Positions 8,113 to 16,777 of a stretch of 64,000 nucleotides of DNA are shown here, piece by piece. Below the pieces are notes generated by a model. The model worked only from the letters and a program-made list of their open reading frames with translations, ran no database searches and was not told the DNA's origin. Origin of the DNA: Betaproteobacteria bacterium (GTDB lineage Bacteria; Pseudomonadota; Gammaproteobacteria; Burkholderiales; Burkholderiaceae_C); contig CANGHH010000012.1 in NCBI GenBank assembly GCA_947453725.1, positions 1 to 64,000 on the forward strand. Direction: 5' to 3'. Every line of letters begins with the position of its first letter. Position 1 is the stretch's first letter. The translations under genes and the position numbers were made by a program.

Positions 8113-9305
8113 TTGCTGAGCAAGCGCATCGCCCCTTCCAGCCCCTGCAGCGTCAGCGGAAACATGCGCTGGTTCATCAGTTGCTGGACGATGGAAATGC
8201 TCTGTCGGTATGGCCAGACACCTTGCGGTTCGGGGTTGATCCACGCGAACTTCGGGAAGGCGTTCGTCAGGCGCTGCAGCCATTCGGCCCCGGCCTCTTC
8301 GTTGTTGTATTCGACACTGCCGCCGGGCTGCAGGATTTCATAGGGGCTCATCGTCGCGTCGCCGACGAAGATCAGCTTGTAATCCTTGTTGTACTTGCGG
8401 ATGACGTCCCAGGTGGCGTGCTTTTCGCTGTAGCGGCGCTTGTTGTTCTTCCACATGAAGTCGTAGACGCAGTTGTGGAAGTAATAGAACTCCAGGTGCT
8501 TGAGTTCGGTCTTGGTGGCGCTGAACAGTTCCTCGACGCGGGCGATGTGTTCGTCCATCGTGCCGCCGACGTCCATCAGCAGCAGCACCTTCACCTTGTT
8601 GTGGCGCTCGGGCACCATCTTGATGTCCAGCATGCCGGCGTTGGCGGCGGTGCTGTGGATGGTGTCGTCGAGGTCCAGTTCGTCGGCCGAGCCCTCGCGC
8701 GCGAAACGGCGCAGGCGCCGCAGCGCCACCTTGATGTTGCGCGTGCCCAGCTCCTTGGTGTCGTCGTAGTCCTTGTACGAGCGCTGGTCCCAGACCTTGA
8801 CGGCGCTCTTGTTGCGGCTCTTGTCCTGCCCGATGCGGATGCCCTGCGGGTTGTAGCCGTAGGCGCCGAAGGGGCTGGTGCCGCCGGTGCCGATCATCTT
8901 GCTGCCGCCCTCGTGGCGTTCCTTCTGTTCCTCGAAACGCTTCTTCAGCGTCTCCATCAACTCGTCCCAACCCATCTTCTCGATCGCGGCCTTGTCTTCG
9001 GGCGACAAGTCCAGCTCCAGCGTCTTGCGCAGCCAGTCCAGCGGCACCTCCTGGGTGAAGTCGGTGAGCATTTCCACGCCCTTGAAGTAGGCGGAGAAAG
9101 CCCGGTCGAACCTGTCGAACTGCGCCTCGTCCTTGACCAGCGAGGTGCGCGCCAGGTAGTAGAACTTGTCGATCGTCGGACCGCTGCCGCCCTCGGCGGT
9201 GTCGTCGATGACGCCCAGCTTCAGTGCTTCCAGCAGGGTCAGGAATTCCTTCACGCTGACCTTCAGCTTGGCCGCGCGCAGGGTGTAGAAGAAGTCGATC
9301 AGCAT
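8109..9305 (-). CDS. VWA-domain (CoxE-like) protein, partner of a MoxR ATPase
   Basis: 398 aa. The N-terminal ~200 residues are helical and charged. The C-terminal half is a von Willebrand A domain with a metal-site-like DVGGTMDEH in place of the classical DxSxS, plus later acidic positions in GDATMSP. Such proteins act with MoxR AAA+ ATPases, often in maturing metal enzymes or membrane complexes. The matching MoxR gene is on the same strand about 3 kb upstream at 12212-13066, with a peptidase and an acetyltransferase between. The stop overlaps the start of tamA (ATGA). Its substrate is unknown. Confidence 0.85.
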   Translation of the reverse strand: MLIDFFYTLRAAKLKVSVKEFLTLLEALKLGVIDDTAEGGSGPTIDKFYYLARTSLVKDEAQFDRFDRAFSAYFKGVEMLTDFTQEVPLDWLRKTLELDLSPEDKAAIEKMGWDELMETLKKRFEEQKERHEGGSKMIGTGGTSPFGAYGYNPQGIRIGQDKSRNKSAVKVWDQRSYKDYDDTKELGTRNIKVALRRLRRFAREGSADELDLDDTIHSTAANAGMLDIKMVPERHNKVKVLLLMDVGGTMDEHIARVEELFSATKTELKHLEFYYFHNCVYDFMWKNNKRRYSEKHATWDVIRKYNKDYKLIFVGDATMSPYEILQPGGSVEYNNEEAGAEWLQRLTNAFPKFAWINPEPQGVWPYRQSISIVQQLMNQRMFPLTLQGLEGAMRLLSK

Positions 9306-9435
9306 GGGGTGAACTCCGGGCGATCTGGCGGCTTCAAAACAGCCAATCTTCGACCTTCAACCGTGCGACACGGCTGAATTCGCGGGTGTTGTGGGCAACA
9401 GCGGTCAAGCTGCGACGGCCTGTGGCGCGACCGGG

Positions 9436-11478
9436 CTACTTCGCGAGCTTGTCGTGCTGCTTCAGCCAGCCGAAGAATTCGGCGTACCAGAGCTGGCTGT
9501 TGCGCGGCTTCAGGATCCAGTGGTTCTCGTCGGGGAACCACAGCAGCCGGGCCTCGACGCCGCGCGCCTTCAGCGTGTTGTAGTAGGCCAGCCCCTGGGC
9601 GTCGGGTACGCGGTAGTCGAGCGCGCCGTGGATCACCAGCGTCGGCGTGCTCATCGTGCTGGCAAAGGCGTGCGGGCTTTGCCGCGCCACCTGCGCCATG
9701 TCGTCCCAGTACCAGTTGCCCAGTTCCTTGGCGTGCCAGTGCCAGGCGTCGTCGGCGAACATGCCGACCCAGTCGAAGCAGCCGGCGTGGCAGACATAGG
9801 CCTGGTAGCGGCCTGCCGGGATGTGCCCGTTCATCCACGCCACCATGTAGCCGCCGTAGCTGCCACCAGTGGCGAAGAGGCGCTTCTTGTCGACCCAGCG
9901 CTTGCCCAGCAGCCAGTCGGTGCCGGCTTCGACGTCCTGCAACTCCAGTTCGCCCCAGCGGTGGGTGATGCTGTCCAGGAAGGCGTAGCCGAAGCCCGAC
10001 GAGCCGTGGTAATTGACGCTGGCCACGACGTAGCCTTGCGCCGCGAAGAGTTGCGTGTTCCAGCGGTAATGCCAGTTGTCGCCCGGCCCGGTGTGCGGGC
10101 CGCCGTGGATGTTGTGCATCACGGCGTGCTTCTTCTTCGGGTCGAAGTTCGGCGGGTAGACGAGCCACATCTGCACCGGGTCGCCCTGTTCAGACGTCGG
10201 GTCGGCCTTGCCGCCGGCGATCCACACCTCTTCGACGCGGCCCAGCGCCAGCCCGTCCATCAAGGCGTCGTTGAAGGTTTCCAGCCGCAGCGGTGCGGCG
10301 CCCGGCAGATGGGCGTGGGCGCGCGCCGGGTGCAGCGCGCTGTCGGCGATGGTCACCAGCGTGCCGGCGACCTTGTCGAAGGCGCTGACCCAGCCGCCGT
10401 GCACGGCGACCTCGGCGCGGCGGTCCGCGAGATCGAAGCGGAAGAGGTGGGTGCGGCCCTTGTCTTCGCTGCAGAACAGCACCGCCAGCCCGTCTTCTTC
10501 CCACTGCAGTGGCGCGTGCACCGCGTGGTCCCACTCGCCGCTGACGACCGCGTGTGTGCCCGTGGCGCGGTCCCACACCGCCAGCTGATCGGGCATGGTG
10601 TGCTTGATCGCCTGGTGGCTGGCGGTGAAAGCCACGCGCTGGCCGTCGGGGCTGTAGCGCGGCGAGCGCAGGTCCCAGCCGGCGTCGCAGGCGATCAGCC
10701 TGGCCTTGCCGCTCTGGATCTCCATCTCGACCAGCGCGTAGCGGCCGTCGCCGCGCTTCTCCGGCGCCGGGTCGTAGGCGAAGACGATGCGCTTGCCGTC
10801 GGGGCTGATGTCGAAGTCGTTGGCGCCCGGTTCGGCCAGCGCCAGCTGGTAGGGCGTGCCTTCGAAGAGGTCGCGCACCTTGCCGGCTTCGCCATCGGCG
10901 CCCAGCGTCAGCAGGTGCAGGCGGGGCACGCGGCCCATCGGCAGGTTGTGGTCCCAGTGGCGGTACTGGGCTGCGGTGGTGACGTAGCCGGTCTCCTTGC
11001 GGTCCCTGAAGGCCAATGCGGCTTTCGCCTGCGCCTTGTTGCCTTTCAGTTCCGGCCAGACCCAGCTGATGAAGACCAGGCGTTGGCCGTCCGGGCACCA
11101 GCGGAAGGCCTCGACGCCGGTGGCGACGTCGGCCGCGCGGCGGGCTTCGCCGCCGTCGGGGGCGATGAGGTACAGCTGGCTGGCGCTGTCCTTCCTGCCT
11201 TCCTGGTCGCGCTTGGCGGTGAAGGCGATCAGCTCGCTGCCGTCCCGGCGGTGCGGGCTCCAGCGCGGCTGGCCGTCCTTGTCGCCGCATTGGGTCAGCG
11301 CGCGCGGCGCCCCGCCCAGCGTGGACAGCAGCCACAGCGCCGACTGCGCGCTGTTCTCGTCCACCGAATAGCGGTTCAGCGCGACGACAGCCTGCGCGCC
11401 GTCGGGGCTGAGGCTGGGCGCGCCCAGGCGGGTCAGCGCCCAGAGGTCTTCGACGGTGATCGGTTTCTTGCGGGCCAT
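9436..11478 (-). CDS. S9 family prolyl-oligopeptidase-type peptidase (acylaminoacyl peptidase class)
   Basis: 680 aa. The first ~400 residues form WD40-like beta-propeller repeats (SPDGAQAVVAL, SPDGKRIVFAY, SPDGQRVAFT). The C-terminal alpha/beta-hydrolase domain has nucleophile motif GGSYGGYM, an acid in GALDYRVP and a His in DENHW, the full S9 triad. The usual role is cleavage of short peptides or acylated N-termini in the cytoplasm; no signal peptide is seen. It is 21 bp downstream of the GNAT gene on the same strand and is likely co-transcribed. The 130 bp after its stop carry no gene. Confidence 0.92.
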   Translation of the reverse strand: MARKKPITVEDLWALTRLGAPSLSPDGAQAVVALNRYSVDENSAQSALWLLSTLGGAPRALTQCGDKDGQPRWSPHRRDGSELIAFTAKRDQEGRKDSASQLYLIAPDGGEARRAADVATGVEAFRWCPDGQRLVFISWVWPELKGNKAQAKAALAFRDRKETGYVTTAAQYRHWDHNLPMGRVPRLHLLTLGADGEAGKVRDLFEGTPYQLALAEPGANDFDISPDGKRIVFAYDPAPEKRGDGRYALVEMEIQSGKARLIACDAGWDLRSPRYSPDGQRVAFTASHQAIKHTMPDQLAVWDRATGTHAVVSGEWDHAVHAPLQWEEDGLAVLFCSEDKGRTHLFRFDLADRRAEVAVHGGWVSAFDKVAGTLVTIADSALHPARAHAHLPGAAPLRLETFNDALMDGLALGRVEEVWIAGGKADPTSEQGDPVQMWLVYPPNFDPKKKHAVMHNIHGGPHTGPGDNWHYRWNTQLFAAQGYVVASVNYHGSSGFGYAFLDSITHRWGELELQDVEAGTDWLLGKRWVDKKRLFATGGSYGGYMVAWMNGHIPAGRYQAYVCHAGCFDWVGMFADDAWHWHAKELGNWYWDDMAQVARQSPHAFASTMSTPTLVIHGALDYRVPDAQGLAYYNTLKARGVEARLLWFPDENHWILKPRNSQLWYAEFFGWLKQHDKLAK

Positions 11479-11499
11479 GTCGGTGTCCTTGCTTGCGCT

Positions 11500-12093
11500 T
11501 CAGCGCGGGCGCGTCAGCTGGTGTTCGAGGTGGGCCTTGACCTCGGGCCATTCGCCCGCCGCCAGGCTGTACATCACGGTGTCGCGCACCGTGCCGTCGC
11601 GGCGCAGCGCGTGGTGGCGCAGCACGCCGTCCCGGCGCGCGCCCAGGCGTGCGATCGCAGCCTGGCTGGCGAAGTTGTAGTTGTCGGTGCGCCAGCCGAC
11701 CAGCTGGGCGCCCAGGGTTTCGAAAGCGTGCTGCATCAGCAGCCATTTGGCGGTGGTGTTGACGGCGCTGCGCTGGCGGCTCTTCGCGTACCAGGTGTAG
11801 CCGATCTCCAGGCGTTCGACGGCCGGCGCGATGTCGTGGTAGCTGCTGCTCCCGATGACCTCGCTGGTCTGCGCGTCCAGCACCGCGAAGGCCAGGCGGT
11901 GACCTTCGGCGCGCATGCGCAGCGCCGTTTCGATGTAGCTGCGCGTCTGCGCCGGCTCAGGCACCGAGGTGACGCGGAGGTCCCACAACGCGCCGTCCGC
12001 CGCCGCCGCGGCCAGCCCGGCTTCGTGTTCCAGGCCCAGGGGTACCAGTCGCACCAGGCCCCGAGCCAGAACCACATCATCCACAGGCTTCAA
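11500..12093 (-). CDS. GNAT family N-acetyltransferase (RimJ/RimL type)
   Basis: 197 aa, one Acetyltransf_3 domain over most of the length: N-terminal LVRLVPLGLEHEAGL, the beta strand LAFAVLD, a strand containing GSSSYHDI and RLEIGYTWY, then a helix and C-terminal FASQAAIARLGARRDG typical of RimJ/RimL and ribosomal or small-molecule acetyltransferases. Substrate is not predictable. It lies between the MoxR gene and the S9 peptidase on the same strand, preceded by a copy of the dispersed ~80-bp repeat. Confidence 0.88.
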   Translation of the reverse strand: MKPVDDVVLARGLVRLVPLGLEHEAGLAAAAADGALWDLRVTSVPEPAQTRSYIETALRMRAEGHRLAFAVLDAQTSEVIGSSSYHDIAPAVERLEIGYTWYAKSRQRSAVNTTAKWLLMQHAFETLGAQLVGWRTDNYNFASQAAIARLGARRDGVLRHHALRRDGTVRDTVMYSLAAGEWPEVKAHLEHQLTRPR

Positions 12094-12128
12094 TTCAGCT
12101 CCACATATTGCGCACAGGGACCGAGCTG

Positions 12129-12209
12129 CCCGCCGCAGATCCGGCTCTGCCGGTCTGCTGGCGGACGGCCCCCTCGGGGGGTAGCGAGCGCCAGCGGGCT
12201 TGGGGCCTC
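12129..12209 (-). repeat. Dispersed post-stop repeat, copy B
   Basis: About 81 bp, minus orientation, beginning within a few bases of the MoxR stop codon. It shares about 90% of bases with the copy at 39862-39940: a C-rich/G-rich palindrome (CCCCCCGAGGGGG core) followed by a conserved tail GCAGAGCCGG..GCGGCGGG. Related, less similar copies lie at 37849-37923 and 48160-48236. Confidence 0.8.
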
Positions 12210-12211
12210 AT

Positions 12212-13066
12212 CTACCGGTTGTGCCTTTGCATGAAGACGAGCTTCTCGAACAGGGTGACGTCCTGTTCGTTCTTCAGCAGCGCGCCGACCAGCGGTGGCA
12301 CGCTGACCTTCTCGTCCTTGCTCTGCAGCGCTTCCAGCGGGATGTCCTCGGCCACCAGCAGCTTCAGCCAGTCCAGCAACTCGCTGGTCGACGGCTTCTT
12401 CTTGATGCCCGGCAGCTGGCGCACGTCGTAGAAGGTCTTCAGCGCGGCGCTCAGCAGTTCCTGCTTCAGGCCCGGGAAGTGCACGTCCACGATGGCGCGC
12501 ATGGTCTCGGCGTCGGGGAACTTGATGTAGTGAAAGAAGCAGCGGCGCAGAAAGGCGTCGGGCAGTTCCTTCTCGTTGTTCGAGGTGATGAAGACGATGG
12601 GCCGGTGCCGGGCCCTGATCAGTTCGCGCGTCTCGTAGACGTAGAACTCCATGCGGTCGATTTCGCGCAGCAGGTCGTTCGGGAATTCGATGTCGGCCTT
12701 GTCGATCTCGTCGATCAGCAGCGCCACCGGCTGGTCGGCCGTGAAGGCCTGCCAGAGCACGCCCTTGACGATGTAGTTGGCGATGTTCCTGACCTTGTCC
12801 GCCGTCGCGGCGTCGCCCAACTGGCTGTCGCGCAGGCGGCTGACGGCGTCGTACTCGTACAGGCCCTGCTGCGCCTTGGTCGTGCTCTTGATGTGCCACT
12901 GCAGCAGCGGCAGCTTCAAGGCGCTGGCCACCTCCTCGGCCAGCATGGTCTTGCCGGTTCCGGGCTCCCCCTTGACCAGCAGCGGACGCTGCAGCGTGAC
13001 CGCTGCGTTGACGGCCAGCATCAGGTCCTGCGTGGCGACGTATTGGTCAGAACCTTGGAATTTCAT
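12212..13066 (-). CDS. MoxR family AAA+ ATPase
   Basis: 284 aa from ATG 13066 (start MKFQGSDQYVAT; an upstream in-frame ATG would add an unlikely Pro/Cys-rich leader). Walker A GEPGTGKT near residue 40, Walker B LLIDEIDKAD near residue 110, sensor 1 FITSNNEKE, then a lid domain. MoxR ATPases act as chaperones with VWA proteins; the probable partner is the VWA gene at 8109-9305. Its start region shares a 120-bp divergent promoter region with the cytochrome gene. Conserved and intact. Confidence 0.92.
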   Translation of the reverse strand: MKFQGSDQYVATQDLMLAVNAAVTLQRPLLVKGEPGTGKTMLAEEVASALKLPLLQWHIKSTTKAQQGLYEYDAVSRLRDSQLGDAATADKVRNIANYIVKGVLWQAFTADQPVALLIDEIDKADIEFPNDLLREIDRMEFYVYETRELIRARHRPIVFITSNNEKELPDAFLRRCFFHYIKFPDAETMRAIVDVHFPGLKQELLSAALKTFYDVRQLPGIKKKPSTSELLDWLKLLVAEDIPLEALQSKDEKVSVPPLVGALLKNEQDVTLFEKLVFMQRHNR

Positions 13067-13118
13067 CGTGCAAGCAGCGCAGCAGCGCGGGTGGACTGGT
13101 GGCGGGAAGGCTCGGACC

Positions 13119-13140
13119 AGTATAAGGGTCACCCTATAAT
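13119..13140. promoter_or_regulatory. Overlapping divergent -10 elements between moxR and the cytochrome gene
   Basis: A near-palindrome holds TATAAT (13135-13140) pointing to the cytochrome, 46 bp before its start, and on the other strand TATACT (13124-13119) pointing to the MoxR gene. Matching -35 boxes are weak on both sides. The arrangement suggests mutually exclusive promoters. Confidence 0.5.
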
Positions 13141-13186
13141 CGGCGACGCTGTCCCCGGCACCGACCCATTCAACGCACCCACCCTG

Positions 13187-13846
13187 ATGAAGAGCAAAGC
13201 GATCACCCTCCTGCTGGCCTTGGCCGGTGCCCTGTCAGTCACCACGGCCGCCCGCGCACAAGACGCTGCGGCCGGCCAGAAGAAGGCCGCCATGTGCATC
13301 GGCTGCCACGGCATCATCGGTTACCAGGCCAGCTTCCCGGTGGTCTACAAGGTGCCGAAGATCGCCGGCCAGAACAGCCAGTACCTGATCAGCTCGCTCG
13401 TCGCCTACAAGAAGGGCGAGCGCAAGCACCCGTCGATGCGGGCCATCGCGGCCTCGCTGACCGACACCGACATGGCCGACCTGGCTGCCTACTACGAGAC
13501 GCTGGGTGCGTCGACGATGCAGCCGGTGGCCGACACACCGGCCACCGCGCCTTCGGCCGAAGTCGCCGCGCTGCTGACCAAGGGGGCCTGCACGTCCTGC
13601 CACGGTGCCAATTTCAGCAAGCCGATCGCCCCGGGCTATCCCAAGCTGGCCGGCCAGCACGGTGACTTCCTGTACCAGGCGCTGAAGTCCTACGCCACCA
13701 CCGGCAACCCCAACTTCGGTCGCGGCAACGCGATCATGGGCGGGCAGGTCAAGCCCTTCAAGCTCGAAGAGCTGAAGCTGCTGGCGGGCTACATCTCCTC
13801 GCTGCCCGGCGAAGTGAACACCGTGCCGCAAAGCAAGTTCCGCTGA
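13187..13846 (+). CDS. Di-haem cytochrome c (c4/c553 type), periplasmic
   Basis: 219 aa from ATG 13187. A clear Sec signal peptide (MKSKAITLLLALAGA...ARA|Q, about 24 aa) precedes two similar cytochrome c domains, each with one haem-attachment motif: CIGCH in the first and CTSCH in the second. Conserved axial Met positions are in the MRAIA and IMGGQ regions. Such proteins carry electrons in the periplasm to terminal oxidases. No Shine-Dalgarno is obvious at this start; the TATAAT element 46 bp upstream fits its promoter. Neighbouring genes do not name a dedicated partner. Confidence 0.93.
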   Translation: MKSKAITLLLALAGALSVTTAARAQDAAAGQKKAAMCIGCHGIIGYQASFPVVYKVPKIAGQNSQYLISSLVAYKKGERKHPSMRAIAASLTDTDMADLAAYYETLGASTMQPVADTPATAPSAEVAALLTKGACTSCHGANFSKPIAPGYPKLAGQHGDFLYQALKSYATTGNPNFGRGNAIMGGQVKPFKLEELKLLAGYISSLPGEVNTVPQSKFR

Positions 13847-13942
13847 AGCGCTGCCGCCGCGCAGGCTTGCCGCCGCAAGGGCCGCCGTGGCAACATGGTG
13901 GCCCTTGGTCTTTGCAGCGGCCGCCAGGCTGCGCCCGATGCG

Positions 13943-15424
13943 ATGGACATGCCGACGACGACCCGGGACGCCTCCGCCAAGCTGCGCCACTTCGACGATC
14001 TGCCCGGTCCGCCGACCTGGCCCTTCTTCGGCAATCTGCTGCAGATCGAATCCACCCGGCTGCACCTGCAGCTCGAGCAGTGGTGCGAGCAGTACGGGTC
14101 GATCTTCAGGCTGAAACTGGGCTCGCGCCGGGCCATCGTGGTCGGCGACCACGAGCTGATCGCCCGCGCCCTGCGCGACCGCCCTGACGGCTTCCGACGC
14201 ACCACCCGGCTGGAAGCCGTCTGGAACGAGATGGGCCTGCTGGGCGGCGTGTTCGGCGCCACCGGCGAGACCTGGAAGCGCCAGCGTCGCATGGTCATGG
14301 CCAGCTTCGACCCTGGCCATGTGCGCCGCTTCTTTCCCCAACTGCACCGCGTGGCCGAGCGCCTGGTGGGCCGCTGGCAGCTGGCCGCGCTGCACGGCAC
14401 CGAGATCGACCTGCAGGCCGACCTGATGCGCTACACCGTGGACGCCATCGCCGGCCTGGCCTTCGGCTCGGACGTCAACACGCTGCAGTCCGACGAGGAC
14501 GTGATCCAGCGCCACCTCAACCGCATCTTCCCGGCGCTGTTCAAGCGCCTGTTCGCGCCGCTGCCGCTGTGGCGCTGGCTGCCCTCGGCCGAAGACCGTG
14601 CATTGCAGCGCAGCGTGGCTGAAGTCAATGCCGCGGTCGATGGCTTCATCGCTCAGGCCCGGGCTCGCCTGCAAGCCGATCCGGCGCTGCGCGAGCGGCC
14701 GGGCAATCTGCTGGAAGCGATGCTGGTGGCTGCCGACGAGCCTGGCAGCGGCATCGACGACCAGCAGGTCGCGGGCAACGTCCTGGTCATGTTGCTGGCT
14801 GGCGAAGACACCACGGCCAACAGCGTGGCCTGGATGGTTCACCTGCTCTGGCAGAACCCGCAGGCGCTGGCCCAGGCGACGGCCGAGGTGCGCCGGGTGT
14901 GCGGCGACGCCGTCGCGCCGACGCTGGAGCAGGTCGGCCAGCTGGACTATGTCGAGGCCTGCGCGCACGAGGCGATGCGGCTCAAGCCGGTGGCGCCGCA
15001 GAACGGCATGCAGGCCCTGCGCGACACCACGCTGGGCGATGTGCAGGTGTCCACCGGCATGATCGTGCTGGCCGTGATGCGCCGCGACGCCGTCAGCGAG
15101 CGCCACGTCCCCAACGCCGCGGCCTTCGACCCCGCGCGCTGGCTCGGCGAGGGCACGGCCCAGCAGAGCGCCAGCGCGGCCAAGCGCATCAGCATGCCCT
15201 TCGGCGCCGGGCCGCGCATCTGCCCGGGGCGCTACCTGGCGCTGCTGGAGATGAAGATGGCCATCGCCGTGCTGCTGAACAACTTCGAGTTGCAGCAGGT
15301 CGGCACCGTCGATGGCCAGGCGCCGCGCGAAAAGCTGCAACTGGCGATGGCGCCCGAGGGCCTGCGGATGCGGCTGCGCGCCCGGGCTGGCGCCCCGCAG
15401 CCGGTCAGCGCGCTGGCAGCCTGA
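13943..15424 (+). CDS. Cytochrome P450
   Basis: 493 aa from ATG 13943; starts at 13895 or 13949 are also possible, none with a strong ribosome site. Proline-rich LPGPPTWPFFGN near the N-terminus, I-helix oxygen-binding AGEDTTA, K-helix EAMR (ExxR), and haem loop FGAGPRICPG with the Cys ligand are all present, so the enzyme should be active. The sequence style is like bacterial relatives of CYP4/CYP102 haem domains that hydroxylate fatty acids or terpenoids. No ferredoxin or reductase is encoded nearby, so electrons must come from elsewhere. Its 3' end overlaps the convergent EamA gene by 20 bp. Confidence 0.93.
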   Translation: MDMPTTTRDASAKLRHFDDLPGPPTWPFFGNLLQIESTRLHLQLEQWCEQYGSIFRLKLGSRRAIVVGDHELIARALRDRPDGFRRTTRLEAVWNEMGLLGGVFGATGETWKRQRRMVMASFDPGHVRRFFPQLHRVAERLVGRWQLAALHGTEIDLQADLMRYTVDAIAGLAFGSDVNTLQSDEDVIQRHLNRIFPALFKRLFAPLPLWRWLPSAEDRALQRSVAEVNAAVDGFIAQARARLQADPALRERPGNLLEAMLVAADEPGSGIDDQQVAGNVLVMLLAGEDTTANSVAWMVHLLWQNPQALAQATAEVRRVCGDAVAPTLEQVGQLDYVEACAHEAMRLKPVAPQNGMQALRDTTLGDVQVSTGMIVLAVMRRDAVSERHVPNAAAFDPARWLGEGTAQQSASAAKRISMPFGAGPRICPGRYLALLEMKMAIAVLLNNFELQQVGTVDGQAPREKLQLAMAPEGLRMRLRARAGAPQPVSALAA

Positions 15425-16289
15425 GCAGCCCGGTCGACAGCGCCGTGCCGAGCAGGATCACCGCACAGCCGATCAGCATCGGCAGCGTCGGTTGCTCGGC
15501 CAGCGCCAGCCAGCCCCAGAGCATCGCGTAGCCGGGGATCAGGAAGGTCACGGCCATCGCCTGGCTGGCGCCGACGTGGGCGATCAGCCGGAAATACAAC
15601 ACATAGGCCAGCCCGGTGCACAGCAGCGCCAGCGCCACCGCGTTGAGCCAGGCGGCGGGGCCGGGCTCGCGCGCCGGCCAGGCCCAGATCGCCGGCCCCA
15701 GCAGCACCGCTGCCGCCACCAACTGGCTGCCCGCGGCCACCGCCATCGGCGGCACGCCGACCAGGTAACGCCGCGACAGGTTGGCGCCGATGCCGTAGCA
15801 GACGGTGGCGCCGACGCAGGCGGCGATGCCCAGCGCCGGGCTGATGCCCAGCGCGCCGGGCTTGAAATCGGCCTTGCCCCAGGCCAGGCCGATGACACCG
15901 GCCATGCCGATGGCCAGCCCCAGCATGCGCGACGGCGTCAGCCGTTCACCGAGCCACAGCCAGGCCACGAGCGCGCCCCAGATCGAGGCCGTGGCGTTGA
16001 AGACCGACATCAGGGCCGCCGTCAGCGCCAGCGCGGCGACCGAGAACAGCAGGAAGGGCAGCACCGAATTGACGACGCCGACGGCGGCAATCGCCCGCCA
16101 GTGCCGGCGCAGCGCCGGGCCTTCGCCGCGCGCCAGCAGCACCGGCATCAGGATCGCGGCGGCGCCGGCGACGCGGACGAAGACCAGCGCCAGCGGGCCG
16201 AAGTCGGCCGCGCCCAGGCGCATGAACAGGAAGGAGCCGCCCCACAGAGCGCCCAGCGCGAAGAGCTCGACCAGGTCGCTGCGCTTCAC
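15405..16289 (-). CDS. EamA/DMT family transporter
   Basis: 294 aa with about ten hydrophobic helices in two homologous halves (EamA repeats, residues ~8-140 and ~150-290), the pattern of drug/metabolite exporters. It starts inside the stop of ogt (ATGA overlap) and is the third gene of an alkylation-repair operon. A role in exporting an alkylating or other toxic compound, or simple co-location, are both possible. Substrate cannot be told from sequence. Confidence 0.88.
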   Translation of the reverse strand: MKRSDLVELFALGALWGGSFLFMRLGAADFGPLALVFVRVAGAAAILMPVLLARGEGPALRRHWRAIAAVGVVNSVLPFLLFSVAALALTAALMSVFNATASIWGALVAWLWLGERLTPSRMLGLAIGMAGVIGLAWGKADFKPGALGISPALGIAACVGATVCYGIGANLSRRYLVGVPPMAVAAGSQLVAAAVLLGPAIWAWPAREPGPAAWLNAVALALLCTGLAYVLYFRLIAHVGASQAMAVTFLIPGYAMLWGWLALAEQPTLPMLIGCAVILLGTALSTGLLRLPAR

Positions 16290-16777
16290 GCGGCCGCGCC
16301 CTCGTGCTGCAGCAGCGCCTGCTTGCGCGGCAGGCCGCCGGCGTAGCCGGTCAAGGCGCCGTTGCTGCCGACGACGCGGTGGCAGGGCACGATGATCGAC
16401 AGCGGGTTGCGGCCGATCGCCGCGCCCACCGCGCGCACCGCCGCCGGCTTGCCGATGCGCCGCGCCACCTCGCCATAGCTGAGCAGCGTGCCCGGCGCGA
16501 TGCCACGCAGCACCTGCCAGACCGCCTGCTGGAAGGGCGTTCCCTGGGGGGCCAGCGGCACCGCGAAGGCGCTGCGGGCGTCGGCCCAGTAGGCGCTGAA
16601 TTCGCGCGCCGCCTGTTGCAGCAGCGGGTGGTCGGGCTGTTCGGGCGCGTCCACCGTTGGGGTGCGGTGGGCCTGGGCGTCGAACCAGACCAGCGCCAGG
16701 CCTTGTGCCGTGGCGGCCAGGGTCAGCGGGCCCAGCGGGCTGTCGATGCGGCTTTGGGCGATCAGAAGGGGTGTCAT
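16286..16777 (-). CDS. ogt: Methylated-DNA--[protein]-cysteine S-methyltransferase
   Basis: 163 aa, the usual Ogt length. Active-site motif IIVPCHRVVGSNG with acceptor Cys, helix-turn-helix RIGKPAAVRAVGAAIGRNP, and the N-terminal ribonuclease-like domain are complete. It removes methyl groups from O6-methylguanine in a suicidal transfer. It overlaps the Ada-AlkA gene upstream and the EamA gene downstream, forming a three-gene adaptive-response operon in which the Ogt half of classical Ada is a separate protein. Confidence 0.95.
   Translation of the reverse strand: MTPLLIAQSRIDSPLGPLTLAATAQGLALVWFDAQAHRTPTVDAPEQPDHPLLQQAAREFSAYWADARSAFAVPLAPQGTPFQQAVWQVLRGIAPGTLLSYGEVARRIGKPAAVRAVGAAIGRNPLSIIVPCHRVVGSNGALTGYAGGLPRKQALLQHEGAAA

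Noticed and set aside
12129..12209. Palindromic repeat as an insertion-sequence end or CRISPR repeat
   Set aside because: No transposase or target duplication is visible, and copies are single and dispersed without spacers.
13895..13942. Upstream 16-codon extension of the P450
   Set aside because: No ribosome site and no family similarity in the added residues; the start at 13943 or 13949 is preferred.
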